A stretch of DNA of 64,000 nt from Fibrobacter sp. UWB13. Lineage in GTDB: Bacteria; Fibrobacterota; Fibrobacteria; Fibrobacterales; Fibrobacteraceae. A model generated the notes under the pieces. That model made no database searches. It was not told where the DNA came from and saw only the letters and a program-made list of their open reading frames with translations. The stretch is from assembly GCF_900177805.1 (NCBI RefSeq), contig NZ_FXAX01000001.1, positions 1,240,001 to 1,304,000 of the forward strand. The letters run 5' to 3'. Shown here one piece after another: positions 45,083 through 55,100 of the stretch (positions within the stretch are counted from its first letter, which is position 1; every line of letters starts with the position of its first letter). A program made the translations under genes and the position numbers.

Positions 45083-46210
45083 ATGCTCGACTATTCTCAA
45101 GTTCCAAGTCCCTGTTTCGTACTTGACGAAACGCGTCTCCGCCGCAATATGGAAATCCTCGACGATATCCAGAAAAAGACCGGCGTCAAAATCATCTGCG
45201 CTCTCAAGGGTTACAGCTTCTGGCGTTCCTTCCCGCTCATCGGCGAATACCTCGCCGGCGCCACCGCCTCTAGCCTCAACGAAGCCCGCCTCGCGCGCGA
45301 AGAGATGAACAAGGAAGTCCACGTCTTTGCACCCGTCTACGAAGACGACGAAATCGACGCCATCCTCGATGCAGCGGACCACATCACGTTCAACAGCTTT
45401 TCGCAGTGGCAGCGTTACAAGGACAAGACGCTTGCCCACGGTGTGAGTGCCGGCATCCGCGTGAACCCGGAATTTTCGACAGTCGAAACCGACCTTTACA
45501 ACCCCTGCGGCAAGTTCTCCCGCCTCGGCGTGACCGAAAAGGAATTCAAGCCCGAACTCCTCGATGGCATTGACGGACTCCACTTCCACGCGCTTTGCGA
45601 ACAAGACGCCGACGCTCTCGAAGGCGTTCTCGCCGCATTCGAGCGTCACTTCGGCAAGTACCTCCCGCAAATGAAGTGGGTGAACTTCGGCGGCGGTCAC
45701 CACATCACCCGCAAGGACTACCACCGCGATGAACTCGTGCGCATCCTCAAGGATTTCTCCGCACGCTACCCGCACTTGCAGGTCATCATGGAACCGGGCG
45801 AAGCCATCGGCTGGCAGACCGGTGAACTCGTCACAAGCGTTGGCGACATCGTCCACAACGAAATGGACATCGCAATACTCAACGTTTCCATCAGCGCCCA
45901 CATGCCGGACTGCCTCGAAATGCCGTACCGCCCGAACATCATCGGCGCCGCATTCCCGGGCGAAAAGGCTCACACCTACAAGCTCACGGGCAACTCCTGC
46001 CTCGCCGGCGACCAGCTCGGTGATTTCTCGTTCGACGAACCGCTCAAGGTCGGCGACCGCATCATCTTCGAAGACATGATCCACTACACCATGGTCAAGA
46101 CCACGTTCTTCAACGGTGTACGTCACCCGAGCATCGGCAAGTTCGACGAAAACGGCAAGTTCCACCTACTGCACAAATTCACGTACGAGCAGTTTAAAGA
46201 GAAATTGTAA
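45083..46210 (+). CDS. nspC: carboxynorspermidine decarboxylase
   Basis: 375 residues from ATG 45083 (MLDYSQVPSPCFVLDE); a longer open frame upstream has no support. Fold-III PLP enzyme that turns carboxyspermidine/carboxynorspermidine into the polyamine. Lys42 in CALKGYSFWRSFP, FHALCEQDADAL, VNFGGGHHI, MEPGEAIGW and LTGNSCLAGDQLGDFSF with catalytic Cys306 are all canonical. The carboxynorspermidine dehydrogenase gene usually next to it is absent here. A diverged paralogue is at 27918. Confidence 0.92.
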   Translation: MLDYSQVPSPCFVLDETRLRRNMEILDDIQKKTGVKIICALKGYSFWRSFPLIGEYLAGATASSLNEARLAREEMNKEVHVFAPVYEDDEIDAILDAADHITFNSFSQWQRYKDKTLAHGVSAGIRVNPEFSTVETDLYNPCGKFSRLGVTEKEFKPELLDGIDGLHFHALCEQDADALEGVLAAFERHFGKYLPQMKWVNFGGGHHITRKDYHRDELVRILKDFSARYPHLQVIMEPGEAIGWQTGELVTSVGDIVHNEMDIAILNVSISAHMPDCLEMPYRPNIIGAAFPGEKAHTYKLTGNSCLAGDQLGDFSFDEPLKVGDRIIFEDMIHYTMVKTTFFNGVRHPSIGKFDENGKFHLLHKFTYEQFKEKL

Positions 46211-46230
46211 TTGACAACGCCACAGTAATT

Positions 46231-46318
46231 AGTTAGTAGTCATTAGTTCTTAGTCGCATAATCGCGCCATAGGCGCCAAATATAAACTACAGACCTACGA
46301 CCATTGACTAACAACTCC
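46231..46318. repeat. opposed heptamer arrays nspC / tsaE
   Basis: Left arm AGTTAGT-AGTCATT-AGTTCTT-AGTCGCA (46233-46260), right arm in the opposite orientation ACTACAGA-CCTACGACC-ATTGACTAACAA (46286-46318). Fills the 116 bp spacer. Confidence 0.65.
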
Positions 46319-46326
46319 ATTTCATT

Positions 46327-46740
46327 ATGCTATTCCATTCTGAACAAGACACATACAACTGGGCGCTTGGTTTTGCGAAGGAACTCAAGGTCGGCGACAA
46401 AGTCGCCCTCTACGGGAACCTCGGCGCAGGCAAGACCGTCATCAGCCGCGGCATCTGCAAAGGGCTCGGTTTCGAAGGCACGGTCTGCTCCCCGACCTAC
46501 ACCATCCTCCACGAATACCCGAACAACCCGCCCATTTTCCACTTCGACCTGTACCGTCTCGAAGGCGGTGCAGACCTTTATGAAGTCGGCATGGATCCGG
46601 ACTATCTCGAAAGCGGCATCAGCCTCATCGAATGGCCCGAGCGATTAGAAGAAAACGACGCAGGCATCACCCACGTCGTTAAAATCCAAATCGTATCCGA
46701 GACCGAACGCGAAATTACATTAACAGTCGTTGGTCATTAG
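46327..46740 (+). CDS. tsaE: tRNA threonylcarbamoyladenosine synthesis ATPase
   Basis: 137 residues. Small P-loop ATPase needed with TsaB/TsaD for t6A at position 37 of ANN-decoding tRNAs. Walker A LYGNLGAGKTVISRGI (28-43), SPTYTILHEY, HFDLYRLEGGADLYEVGMD, IEWPERLEE. The final residues (LTVVGH) and the stop are formed by the start of a heptamer array, a second example of such repeats eating into a gene end. Confidence 0.95.
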   Translation: MLFHSEQDTYNWALGFAKELKVGDKVALYGNLGAGKTVISRGICKGLGFEGTVCSPTYTILHEYPNNPPIFHFDLYRLEGGADLYEVGMDPDYLESGISLIEWPERLEENDAGITHVVKIQIVSETEREITLTVVGH

Positions 46741-46793
46741 TCGTTAGTTATTAGAAATGCTATTGACCAATGACCATTGACTACAGACTAAAA
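46725..46793. repeat. opposed heptamer arrays after tsaE
   Basis: AGTCGTT-GGTCATT-AGTCGTT-AGTTATT (46725-46752), short centre, then CTATTGA-CCAATGA-CCATTGA-CTACAGA-CTAAAAC (46760-46794). The first unit includes the tsaE stop codon. Confidence 0.8.
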
Positions 46794-46794
46794 C

Positions 46795-47487
46795 TTATTG
46801 CGCCTTCTTGCGCTTACCCTTACGAGCAAGTTTCTTGTTCGCTTTTTCAATAGAATCGGCAACAGCCTTTGCGCGGAGTTCAGCAGCAACCTGAGCCAAG
46901 GAATCCGCAATTGCCTTTTCTCTAGCAATCGAATCGGCGCGAGCAGCGGCAGCAGCAACACTAGCCTTGACAGCTTCGTTTTCGGCAATGTTGTTCCAAT
47001 CCTTGCGGTCACCCTGATTCAAAAGCATCGGGCCCTTGTATTCCTTCACAATGTTGTATGCAGCAACGGTATCGCGAGCAGCCATGGCGCCCATGGCGTC
47101 GGCATACAAGTCCTTCTGCTGGTTGCGCAAGTCTTCGATAGCACCCAAGCGGTTCTGGCGGAGGATTTCCATAGTATCGCTCACAAAACCCAAATCCCAG
47201 GTTTCGTTGTAGCAAGATTCAGCTTCGACATACTTTGCCGCATCCGTTTCTGCAGCTACAAACAAGGCGTCGCACTTAGCAAATGTATCGGCACTTTTTT
47301 GCTTAGCATACTGGTAGTAGTAATAACCACCTACGATTAAACCGATGAGTACGAGCAAGAACACACCGTCCTGCCAGCCCATAATCGGCGCCTGCGGAAG
47401 CTTCGGTCTACCATTGATTGTTTCACCGGCTTCCAGTTTTTCTTCAGCCTCGTCAAACGGGCTTTTTCCATTCAAGAAACTAAACAT
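46795..47487 (-). CDS. hypothetical membrane-anchored coiled-coil protein
   Basis: 230 residues. N-terminal ~40 cytoplasmic residues, one hydrophobic segment at 43-60 (GVFLLVLIGLIVGGYYYY), and a periplasm-facing domain with DAAKYVEAESCYNETW and a long Ala-rich helix (~170-222, AAAAARADSIAREKAIAD) that fits a coiled coil, ending in a basic KKLARKGKRKKAQ tail. No family recognised. 9 bp downstream of sufE on the same strand. Confidence 0.75.
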   Translation of the reverse strand: MFSFLNGKSPFDEAEEKLEAGETINGRPKLPQAPIMGWQDGVFLLVLIGLIVGGYYYYQYAKQKSADTFAKCDALFVAAETDAAKYVEAESCYNETWDLGFVSDTMEILRQNRLGAIEDLRNQQKDLYADAMGAMAARDTVAAYNIVKEYKGPMLLNQGDRKDWNNIAENEAVKASVAAAAARADSIAREKAIADSLAQVAAELRAKAVADSIEKANKKLARKGKRKKAQ

Positions 47488-47496
47488 AGAGTCGTC

Positions 47497-47949
47497 CTAT
47501 TTTTTTGAAATTGCGTCAAAGACGCGTGCGTATAAATAAATCTGTTTCAAAAGGCTCGCAAAACCGTTCGAGCGCGTCGGCGAAAGCCCGACATTGAGTC
47601 CAATCTTCTGGAAAAACGTCGGATCCACCGAAAGGATATCGGCAGGAGCCATGTCGTTGAAAATCTGCAAGGCAAGCGCACCGAGACCACGGCTAATCAG
47701 CGGGTTCGTCGTACCGCCTTCCACATCCATCTCAAAATGAATTTTTGCACCATCAAACTTCGGCACCAGATACATTGTCGAGGCGCAGCCCTGGATAATG
47801 AACTTTTCTGCCTTGAGGGAGGCGTCCATTCCCTTGTGTTCACGAGCCAAATCCAAGAGGAATTTCCACTTGTCATCCGGGTCTGTGAACGATGCAAATT
47901 TTGCTCTAATCTTTTCTTGACGATCAACAATACTTTCAGACATAATCAT
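47497..47949 (-). CDS. sufE: SufE-family Fe-S assembly sulfur acceptor
   Basis: 150 residues (148 if ATG 47943 is used; both ATGs lack a clear SD). SufE takes persulfide sulfur from the cysteine desulfurase SufS. Conserved Cys in FIIQGCASTMYLVPK, helix EKFIIQGC, and GLGALALQIFNDM with LSPTRSNGFASLL (SxxRxxGxxxLL), the standard tail. SufS/SufBCD are not in this window. Only 1 bp separates it from the flavoprotein gene stop upstream. Confidence 0.92.
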   Translation of the reverse strand: MIMSESIVDRQEKIRAKFASFTDPDDKWKFLLDLAREHKGMDASLKAEKFIIQGCASTMYLVPKFDGAKIHFEMDVEGGTTNPLISRGLGALALQIFNDMAPADILSVDPTFFQKIGLNVGLSPTRSNGFASLLKQIYLYARVFDAISKK

Positions 47950-47950
47950 A

Positions 47951-49147
47951 CTAATGCAAAAAAGAACGCATTTTCCAAATTACAGACGGGCAAGACCAAA
48001 GCACCGCCCAGAAAATTCTAAGTAGAGTCTGCTTTTCACGCGGGAGCTTCGAGAGGCGCATAGCCGCCTTGTCAAACTGTTCATCCTTGATTTTTGCAAG
48101 CCCGGGCTTTGCTCTCGCAATTTGCAAATGAGACTTTCCGAGCTTAGCCATCCAACGATCAAGGACAGAAGCTTCAATACGGGCACGAGCGCCATCGTCC
48201 GTTGCATTCAGCCATTCATGAACCGCTTCTGCAGTAATCTTTCCGCTAAGGAGCGCTTCAACAATTCCCGAACGGCTCAACGGATTCACGCAACTAGCCG
48301 CATCGCCCGCCTTAAAAAGACCACACTTGGCAAGTGGCTTATCAGACTGCCCGCAGGCAATCATGCCACCATAAATCGCCTTGATTTTGGCATTCGGGTA
48401 ATGCGTCGCAATAAAATGCTTGAGTTTTTCACGCAAAGGCATATCCGGCTTTGCATCCTTCGAAAGCACAAAACCGACATTCACTTCCTTGCCATCACGC
48501 GGGAAAATCCAACCGTAACCGCCTTCAAATTCGCTTCCGTAAAGCAAATCGATATGGTCACGTTCGTGTTCAATACCTTCAGCCACAGCAAAAATGCCCG
48601 GTTCCAAATCAGTATCACCCGATTCAATCCCTTCAAGGCACGGAATACCACGCGTCAGGCGACAGCCAGGACCACTGGCATCAATAAAAGCCTCAGCCGA
48701 AAGCAAAAACTTTTCTCCGCCCACCTGGACATTCAAATTCCAGCCTTTTTCAGCCTTTTCGATGCTTTTCACAAGCGCATCAAAACGGCATTCCACGCCC
48801 GCTTCGACGCAAGCATCGGCAATCGCATGGTGGAATTTCGAACGATCGAGCAGACGACCGCAGTCCTTGCTGTAAAATTCAGCCTTATAACCCTTAGGCG
48901 ACGTAAAATAGATACCCGAAAGGCTTCCACGCACCCAAGATTCATCAATAGGCCACAAATCGTTCAAACGATGGGTCGATACTGCTTCGGCACAAAAAAT
49001 AGGTTCCTTCCAGGGTTCCTTTTTGTCCAAAAGCAGGATTTGTCCAGCACCGCCCGTCAATTTTCCAAGCTGGTAAGCAGCCATAAGACCGGCCGGACCT
49101 GCCCCGCAGATCACCACTTTGTAAGAATTTGAACGAAAACAAGTCAT
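47951..49147 (-). CDS. FAD-dependent oxidoreductase, geranylgeranyl-reductase-like
   Basis: 398 residues. Dinucleotide-binding motif VVICGAGPAGLMAAYQLG (11-28), second-motif SAEAFIDASGPGCRLTRG, and a C-terminal FAD motif GLFKAGDAASCVNPLSRSGIVEALLSG. This arrangement belongs to the geranylgeranyl reductase/FixC group, which reduce isoprenoid double bonds or act in menaquinone/lipid metabolism. Exact substrate unknown. First gene of the flavoprotein-sufE-coiled-coil transcript. Confidence 0.88.
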   Translation of the reverse strand: MTCFRSNSYKVVICGAGPAGLMAAYQLGKLTGGAGQILLLDKKEPWKEPIFCAEAVSTHRLNDLWPIDESWVRGSLSGIYFTSPKGYKAEFYSKDCGRLLDRSKFHHAIADACVEAGVECRFDALVKSIEKAEKGWNLNVQVGGEKFLLSAEAFIDASGPGCRLTRGIPCLEGIESGDTDLEPGIFAVAEGIEHERDHIDLLYGSEFEGGYGWIFPRDGKEVNVGFVLSKDAKPDMPLREKLKHFIATHYPNAKIKAIYGGMIACGQSDKPLAKCGLFKAGDAASCVNPLSRSGIVEALLSGKITAEAVHEWLNATDDGARARIEASVLDRWMAKLGKSHLQIARAKPGLAKIKDEQFDKAAMRLSKLPREKQTLLRIFWAVLWSCPSVIWKMRSFLH

Positions 49148-49269
49148 TTCAACGTAAAATTAGTATTTATTTGGTCACTTTTTATTTTTAGTTGTTAGTT
49201 TTGCAAATTTTTTAGTTATTTTAGGGCTATCCGTTATTTGATTTACTTTTTCATAAAGGGAATTTGACT

Positions 49270-50586
49270 ATGAATATGAAGAACGTCTATAAATTTGGTC
49301 TCTGCCTCCTTGGTGCTCTCGCGCTCAACGTGTCAGCACAGGATTTCAGAGGTAAGGACCTGAACACCTCCTTCCGTGACAAGCGTATCGACAACTACCA
49401 GTTCCAGAAGGCAAGGGCCATCAAGGGCGTTACGGACTTCCAGCGCTCTGCCGGTGAATCTCCGGACTTCGAAGAAGCAAACCTTCCCGAAGTCTCTTTC
49501 CGCAATGCTGTGATTAGCGGAGCCAACTTCGAAAAGGCAAACCTCAAGGGCGCAACGATTAGCGGTGCAGACATCCGTTCTGCAAACTTTGAAGGCGCAA
49601 ACCTCGAAGGCGCAAACCTCTATCGTGCAACGCTTCTCGATAGCAAATTCCCGAAGGCAAACCTCAAGAGTGCTCGTCTTGACGCTATGAAGGTCTCTGA
49701 CGAATGCGATTTCAGCAAGTCAGACCTCACTCAGGCATCTGTGATGGACATGGACCTTACCCGTGCTGACTTCAGCAAGGCAAACCTCACCAACACGAAC
49801 TTCTCCCGTTCCTTGATGGCTAACAGCGACCTCCGCAAGACCACCATGGAAAAGACGGACTTCACAGCTTGCAACCTCATCGCTGCAAACTTCTCCGGTG
49901 TGAAGCTCAACAACGTAAACTTTGCTAAGGCAGGTCTTTCTCAGGCTGACTTCGACGGTGCAACGTTCAACAACGTGAACCTCCAGGAAGCTGACCTTTC
50001 CTTGACCACGTTCAATGATGTCGACCTCTCCAGAACCCAGCTCCAGAAGGCTAAGTTCGCCCAGTCCAAGGTCAAGAACATGAAGTTCAACAACCAGGAC
50101 TTGAACGGCGTCATCTTCGACAAGGGCGAAGTTTCCAAGAGCTCTTTCGACAAGACCAAGCTCAACAAGTCTTCCTTCTTCGATGCGAGCGTCAGCAAGA
50201 ACGTGTTCAACTACGCTGAACTCATGAAGGCAGTCTTCGACGGTGCTTATGTATTCAAGGACATCTTTGATAACGCAGACCTCACCAAGGCAAACTTCGC
50301 AAACTCCACCATCGAACGCTCTGCATTCAACAACGCTCAGCTTTCTGGTGCAAATTTCTCTGGTGCTAAGCTCATCAAGGTTACCTTCACCAACGCCAAG
50401 ATGGAAGGTGTCAAAATCGACGCCGACACCAAGATGGAAGACGTAGACTTCTCTGGTGCAGACCTCACCGGTGCAAAGATTGAAAAGTTCACCGCCAAGC
50501 GCGTGATCTACAACGAAAGAACAAAGTTCCCCAGCGGTTTCGATCCGCGCGCATTCGGTTTCTCTAGACCAGGCGAAAAGCGCTAA
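49270..50586 (+). CDS. exported pentapeptide-repeat protein
   Basis: 438 residues from ATG 49270 with AAGGG upstream; a TTG two codons earlier is less likely. Signal peptide MNMKNVYKFGLCLLGALALNVSA, then about 70 five-residue repeats of A(D/N)LXX type (NLKGATISGAD, NLEGANLYRATL, DLTGAKIEKF) forming a right-handed beta-helix. The central repeats (~180-330) are degenerate and Lys/Asn-rich. C-terminal cap ERTKFPSGFDPRAFGF is typical of pentapeptide proteins. Exported pentapeptide proteins are less common than cytosolic ones; role unknown. Confidence 0.9.
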   Translation: MNMKNVYKFGLCLLGALALNVSAQDFRGKDLNTSFRDKRIDNYQFQKARAIKGVTDFQRSAGESPDFEEANLPEVSFRNAVISGANFEKANLKGATISGADIRSANFEGANLEGANLYRATLLDSKFPKANLKSARLDAMKVSDECDFSKSDLTQASVMDMDLTRADFSKANLTNTNFSRSLMANSDLRKTTMEKTDFTACNLIAANFSGVKLNNVNFAKAGLSQADFDGATFNNVNLQEADLSLTTFNDVDLSRTQLQKAKFAQSKVKNMKFNNQDLNGVIFDKGEVSKSSFDKTKLNKSSFFDASVSKNVFNYAELMKAVFDGAYVFKDIFDNADLTKANFANSTIERSAFNNAQLSGANFSGAKLIKVTFTNAKMEGVKIDADTKMEDVDFSGADLTGAKIEKFTAKRVIYNERTKFPSGFDPRAFGFSRPGEKR

Positions 50587-50610
50587 TAAAGCCTTTCAAT
50601 AACGGAATAT

Positions 50611-50640
50611 AGGGACGCTCACTTGAGCGCCCCTTTTCTT
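50611..50640 (+). terminator. intrinsic terminator after pentapeptide gene
   Basis: AGGGACGCTC-ACTT-GAGCGCCCCT stem followed by TTTCTTTT. Also sits at the radA 3' end on the opposite strand. Confidence 0.8.
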
Positions 50641-50664
50641 TTGCCCTTTTGCGTCAAAGGAGCC

Positions 50665-52056
50665 TTACTTCTTGTCCATGAGCCAGCTTATCGCTTCGGA
50701 CAGAGAATGAACCCGCACAACCTTCATCGAACCCATATTCTCAGAAAGCTTGCAGCTCGCCGGCACAACCGCCTCCGTCATCCCAAGGCGGCTCGCTTCC
50801 TTGAGCCTCTGGTCTAAAAGACTTACGCCACGCACCTCGCCCGACAGTCCAAGCTCTCCAATCGCAATCGTCTGCCGCGAAAGCGGGATTCCCAAATGAT
50901 TGCTCGCCACCGCTAACGCAAGCGCCAAGTCCGACGAAGCATCATTTACCTTCATGCCACCAGCTATGCTCGCAAACACATCCGAGGCGCCAATCGTCAC
51001 ACCACCGAACTTTTCCAAAAGCGCAAGGATAATCGTAAGTCGTTTCGGGTCTATCCCTGCCGCTACACGCTGCGGCACTGCAAAATTCGTCTGGTTCACA
51101 AGAGCCTGAGTTTCGAACAGGAGCGCCCGAGAGCCTTCCATTGTACAGCAGACAGCACTCCCCGGAGTCGGCGGAACCCCCTCCTGCAAAAAGACCTTGC
51201 TCGGGTTCAGCACAGGATTCAACCCATGACTCGTCATTTCAAAAACGCCAATTTCATCGGTAGCGCCAAAGCGGTTCTTGATAGTCCGCAAAAGCCTATA
51301 CTGGTGATTACGGTCGCCTTCGAAATAAACAACCGTATCGACCATGTGCTCCAAGATTCTCGGTCCAGCAATCTGACCGTCCTTCGTCACATGACCAATG
51401 AGAATCGTGATGCATCCGGAATTTTTGGCAAAAACCATCAAGTCCAAAGTGCATTCACGCAGTTGTGTTGCACATCCGGGCGTCCCAGCAAGGTCGCTCT
51501 TGTAAACAGTCTGGATGGAGTCTATCACAAGAACCTGAGGCTTTACCTCTTTTGCCTGTTCCAAAATCTTTTCGAGATTCGTTTCGCAGAGGAGCATCAT
51601 GTCGCTCCCCGAAACATTCAAGCGTTCACTGCGAAGTTTTACCTGGCACGCACTTTCTTCACCACTCACGTATAAAGCCTTGACTCCCGCCGCATTCATC
51701 GTCGCAAGTGTCGTGAGCACAAGCGTCGACTTACCGATTCCCGGGTCACCCCCAATCAGCACCAGGCTTCCCGGCGCAAAGCCACCACCAAGCACACGGT
51801 CAAATTCCGAATTCGCCGTGCTCAAGCGCCGCGTATCTTCTGTCGCCACATCCTTGAGCAGCACCACCTTATGGACAGGCCCGCCAAGCCCACGTCCCGT
51901 GCGCCCAGCCCCTTCAGTAATCCGTTCAATGACATGTTCCTTAAGCGAACTCCACGCCCCGCAAAACGGGCACTTGCCAGCCCACTTCGGAGTTGTATTG
52001 CCGCATTCCGTACAGAGATACTCAATTTCTTTCTTCGACTTGTTTAGTGCTACCAT
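50665..52056 (-). CDS. radA: DNA repair protein RadA
   Basis: 463 residues from ATG 52056; a GTG two codons earlier is possible. RecA-like helicase for branch migration. N-terminal C4 zinc finger CTECGNTTPKWAGKCPFCG, Walker A GGDPGIGKSTLVLT, Walker B VLVIDSIQTVYKSD, RadA-specific IKNRFGATDEIGVFEM, and C-terminal Lon-like domain with SSDLALALAVASNHLG. Length is canonical. Its start lies about 70 bp before the downstream gene boundary of the GGDEF-EAL gene on the same strand. Confidence 0.97.
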   Translation of the reverse strand: MVALNKSKKEIEYLCTECGNTTPKWAGKCPFCGAWSSLKEHVIERITEGAGRTGRGLGGPVHKVVLLKDVATEDTRRLSTANSEFDRVLGGGFAPGSLVLIGGDPGIGKSTLVLTTLATMNAAGVKALYVSGEESACQVKLRSERLNVSGSDMMLLCETNLEKILEQAKEVKPQVLVIDSIQTVYKSDLAGTPGCATQLRECTLDLMVFAKNSGCITILIGHVTKDGQIAGPRILEHMVDTVVYFEGDRNHQYRLLRTIKNRFGATDEIGVFEMTSHGLNPVLNPSKVFLQEGVPPTPGSAVCCTMEGSRALLFETQALVNQTNFAVPQRVAAGIDPKRLTIILALLEKFGGVTIGASDVFASIAGGMKVNDASSDLALALAVASNHLGIPLSRQTIAIGELGLSGEVRGVSLLDQRLKEASRLGMTEAVVPASCKLSENMGSMKVVRVHSLSEAISWLMDKK

Positions 52057-52156
52057 GAGCACTAATATAATAAAAGTAGAATGTCAAAAGGTGACAATAT
52101 ACGGAAAATTTCCCGTCCATAGGACGGGAAATTGACTTTTGCATGGAGGAAAAGCT

Positions 52157-55100
52157 TTATATCAATTCATTTTTGGCATGCGTAACATCCGAAACGGTAA
52201 TGATGTACTTGTTAGAACCATTATACAGCGCTTTTGCGCGAACGAACTTCACATGTCCATCTTCAAGCGTCAGAGTTCTGCCATAAGTTTCACCAGAAGC
52301 ACTATTTCGATTAGCCCGTTCCATAAACGCTTCCACAGAGCAAAGCGGCATCTGGAACAACTTGCAGAGATTCTCTATCGAATCAGAAATAGACCTTTGG
52401 ACATACATAGGCTTACCTTCAAGGCAAGAAAGACTCAGTAGCCTATCCGTATTGCCATCGAGGTAGATGATCTGGTCATACAGATTCAAAACGACCGCAT
52501 CCGTCAATTCCTTGTAGGCTTCGACATCCGTATTATTTTCATTCTGGAGTTTCAAAATCACGTCACCCGTATCCGGGTCTGCCATCATGTCAAAAGTCGA
52601 TTTGATGGAGAACCAACCATTCTTAAAATTGTAATTCAAGTTCAGCGAAGGGACCGCTCGCTTATTCGCATAGGCAAGAATCAACTTTTCACGGGTATAG
52701 GCAGTCGTTTTTTGAATATTGACGCTATCCTTTGACATCAATTTCACCAAATAGTCAAAGTGGGCGTCATAAGTGTACTTACCCGTAAGTTCTTTCGGAA
52801 TATACGAAATACCGTCCATCCTGATTACCGGCGAATTCCTCGTGAGATTCCAGAACAAGTATCCCTTGTATCCCGGCTCATACGACTTGGTATGAGTAGC
52901 CTCGCCCGACGCCATAAATATCTTGAACGCATTCTTGCGACCAAAGTAATTTTTCAAAGCCATATCGTCTTCAGAGACAAACACCGACAAAATGCGTCCA
53001 TACGGTGTATCCCTAAAATAACGACCCACATGGTAAATACGTTTGACAAATCCCTTCTTGGTCCTGACTCTGTATGTCGTTTGTGAAGGCAGAGCACTCC
53101 TACTCCGGAACAGAGTTTCAAGAGTTTCACCAACGGCAGCATAATCTTCTGGAAGAACAGCCCCCTCAAACTTATTACCCGCCAAGCTGCGGAAATCGTC
53201 AACGTTATCGCAATCGAAGATTTCTAGCGCACGGCCATTCACATACAGGATATCCCCACTGACAGCTTCCAAAAGGATAACTCCACCCGGGACGTATTCC
53301 ATATAGTTCAGCGCAAGCTGGTGGAGCAGTTCCGTATTCTTGATGGCATCGTCAATTTTCGACTTGACCTGATCCTTATTCTTAATCGGCGTAAGGATTG
53401 ACTGATAAGCCCCCAAGCGGACACTTTCCTTTGCCAATTCTTCGTTATCGGTCATCACGATAAACGGCATCTGGAATTCATGCTTGTCGCCATGGAATTT
53501 CTGAATAATCTTGAAGCCATCGATTTTCGGAAGAGCGGCATCCACCAGCGCTAACGAAATACGGTTACCATACTCCAGCAAGAAATTGAGCACCTGTTCG
53601 CCATCCTCGGCAAGCAGCAAGTTGTAATTCGATCTCAAGACACTTTCAAGGAAAGCGCGGTTCTGCGGATTCGTATCGGCAAGCAAGATTGTCTTTGCAT
53701 CTGTCGGGAGCGACGTAATCTTACTACTCGATGAAGAGATATCAAAGGCGCTCACATGCGTATTGCGCAACGACATGTCGTAAATATGGGTACCTTCGAT
53801 ATCGGCAATCAGGTATCCACTCAAGAAGACATACGAACCACGAGCGGCATACGTTATTTCACGCGGACCCGTATAAGCCGCCTTTTCAGCTTCGTGCAGC
53901 GTGTAGTATGCAGGATCCTTTGGGTCATTGATAGCCTTTTCAACATCTTCAATATGGGCAAAGCCAAGGCTCGATATCTGCTCTTCGAGCTGCTTGTTCA
54001 CAAACAAGAACTTAAACAAGCCATCCTTATAAGAGAGAATTCCCTTAGGAGAATCCACAAGGTAGTCTAAGCTTCCCAATTTGGAATAAACCACACGTGC
54101 ATTATGGTCTTCGACAGCCATACCAATGGATTCCATGTGTTTCATGGTATCCTTTAACGGCTGAGGTTTTCCGTAATAGTACCCCTGGACCTTTTCGCAA
54201 CCGATGCCCTTCAAGAAATCCATCTGTTCCTTGGTCTCGACACCTTCGGCAAGAGTCTTTAGCCCAAGATTTTTCGCCATGCGAACCGTGGAACTGATAA
54301 TCGTGCGAGAGGCATCGTTAAAGTTCGAAAGGAACGCCATGTCGATTTTTAGCTCATCGAACTTGTAATCCTTAAGCGTATTGAGCGAAGAGTATCCACT
54401 GCCAAAGTCGTCCATCCAGACTTCGTAACCGACCAAACGGAATCTCTGGATTTCGCTTTGGACATAGGAATCCGAAGCCATGATGCTTTCTGTAATTTCG
54501 ACTCGGATGTATTCTCGGTCAATGCTGTATTTTTTAAGAGCTCGTTCCACGACATCAAAGATATCGCAGCCGATAAAGTCCAGACGCGAAAGGTTAAAGG
54601 ACACAGGGACAATCGGTTTGCCAGCATCCAGTTCCGCTCGCATTTCCTTACAGACAATGTTAATGACGTGGCTATCAAGCTTATGGATCTGGCGAGATTC
54701 TTCGAGAGCGCCAATAAAGACCGCCGGATTCAAAAAACCATATTGCGGATCCACCCAACGGGCCAGCGCTTCCATACCGCAGAAAGTTTCCGTAATCGTA
54801 CGGACCACCGGCTGGTAGTAAACCTTGATGTAACCATTATTTATAGCCTCGTCAATGTGGTTTACCACGTAGTTCTGCAGCACAAGCGTCTTGCGCAAAT
54901 CTTCATCGTAATAACGGAAAAAGTTATCACTAGACTGTTTCTGAACCTTGCATGCAATCTTAGCCTTTTCGCAGGCATCGACCATCGTTTCAAAATCATC
55001 AATCTTACAGACCCCGATGTTCACATCCATCGAAATCTTGGAAACGACACTCTTGACATATTTGCGGATTTCACAAAGTTTTTTCTCGATGTTTTTCATG

